Assembly (NCBI RefSeq): GCF_024494385.1
Contig: NZ_JAEVLT010000023.1
Coordinates: 1-64,000 of the forward strand
Source: Bacillus sp. EB600
GTDB lineage: Bacteria; Bacillota; Bacilli; Bacillales; Cytobacillaceae
Direction: 5' to 3'
Length of the DNA: 64,000 bases
Below the pieces are notes generated by a model. The model saw nothing but the letters and a program-made list of their open reading frames with translations, did not search any database and had not been told where the DNA came from. Both the position numbers and the translations under genes were made by a program. Every line of letters begins with the position of its first letter. The stretch's first letter is position 1. This document shows positions 63,468 to 64,000 of the stretch, in pieces.

Positions 63468-64000
63468 AAGGATACCTCCTTCTAAAAAATCTCAGAAAAT
63501 AAGCTATGAAAACCAGCAAATATAGTTTGGAAACTCAAATGTAAAGATTGGCATAGGTTATGTTCTGAAACATTCCTATTTTAAAAATGTATATGCTTTA
63601 AAAAGCAAAAATAGAACAACATTATCCTAACGGGTTCCATTTCCTATCGCAAAACCCAGAAATGCAATTGAAATTGCAACCGAATTTGTACGAAGTTTTA
63701 TAATAGAAAAATGTGCAGCTGAAAAAGTCATCCAAAGCGGTACTATAGGCACTGCATGGGAATGCAGCTTTTTTCGAATCTTTCATTTAGCGATTACACC
63801 TAAAACAACCGATGCTTCAATTGTCATAGCCTGTATTTCGTTGTGCACTCCCAAGTATCGGTGTACAATAAAAAAGGAAAGCAGTGAATTCTCAACTGAT
63901 TTCCGTTTTTATCCAGATAGTTTAAAAGTTTTTAATATAACCAAGCCGGCCAATTTTTTCAATGATTCTGCAGCTTTTAAGATAATCCTGTTCACGGCGT
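63468..64000. other. intergenic stretch to the window edge
   Basis: No gene seen. It contains copy 2 of the imperfect repeat (63629-63705), and a small terminator CTGCAT-ggga-ATGCAG with T6 at 63752-63774. Confidence 0.4.

Overview
The window looks like a chromosomal segment of a low-GC, endospore-forming member of the Bacillaceae. The supporting genes are a CwlJ-type spore cortex hydrolase, a YjcZ-like glycine-rich small protein, a DUF3231 protein, an aa3-type menaquinol oxidase (qoxABCD) with no CuA site, split glycine decarboxylase subunits (gcvPA/gcvPB), a tandem glycine riboswitch, a preQ1-I riboswitch before queCDE, and a DUF1641/formate dehydrogenase pair of the YrhD/YrhE type. Shine-Dalgarno sequences are strong (GGAGG types) and GTG/TTG starts are common. 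No rRNA, tRNA, CRISPR array or complete insertion sequence was seen.

Layout: 0-2.5 kb holds a gamma-glutamyltransferase remnant, a DUF3231 gene and an elaborate structured-RNA element resembling an IS200/IS605 right end with an OMEGA-like RNA but no nuclease gene. 2.5-7.6 kb is a molybdenum hydroxylase operon (XdhC, FAD, 2Fe-2S and Mo subunits) with a MocA-like cytidylyltransferase. 8-17 kb carries a drug-type MFS pump, TerC/TerD stress genes behind a sigma-W-like promoter, a two-domain VOC protein, an AlkD-like protein, an aminotransferase and gdhA. 17-22.3 kb has a YuiH-like Mo oxidoreductase, then an amidohydrolase/DUF3311/sodium-symporter set behind a tandem glycine riboswitch. 23-31 kb has an N-terminally extended glutamate decarboxylase, a secreted GDPD-PhoD fusion, YqxD and queCDE. 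31-42 kb is a one-carbon block: folD, purU and gcvT-gcvH-gcvPA-gcvPB, with a broken glyA directly behind a diverged riboswitch-like leader and a lipA fragment at the far end. 42-47 kb is qoxABCD with tiny membrane ORFs on either side. 48-52.6 kb is formate dehydrogenase with fdhD, DUF1641 and two small accessory ORFs. 53-64 kb is mostly small genes plus a PTS permease and a LivK-like binding protein.

Two themes connect the genes. The first is one-carbon and glycine metabolism: glycine cleavage, FolD, PurU, formate oxidation and a glycine-sensing leader on an amidohydrolase/transporter operon would allow glycine to be taken up, cleaved and its C1 unit oxidised. The second is local gene decay. 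At least seven genes are broken or truncated (ggt-like, LysR-like, MFS, glyA, lipA, and small ORFs at 31.4 and 58.7 kb), and two otherwise intact proteins carry a Tyr in place of a catalytic His.

The most notable locus is 53853-54551, a complete FrnE-type DsbA-family gene whose first active-site Cys codon is an in-frame TGA, followed at a suitable distance by a SECIS-like hairpin. It is either a candidate selenoprotein with a U-x-x-C redox motif or a gene with a single nonsense mutation, and a genome-wide search for selA/selB/selC/selD would help separate the two.
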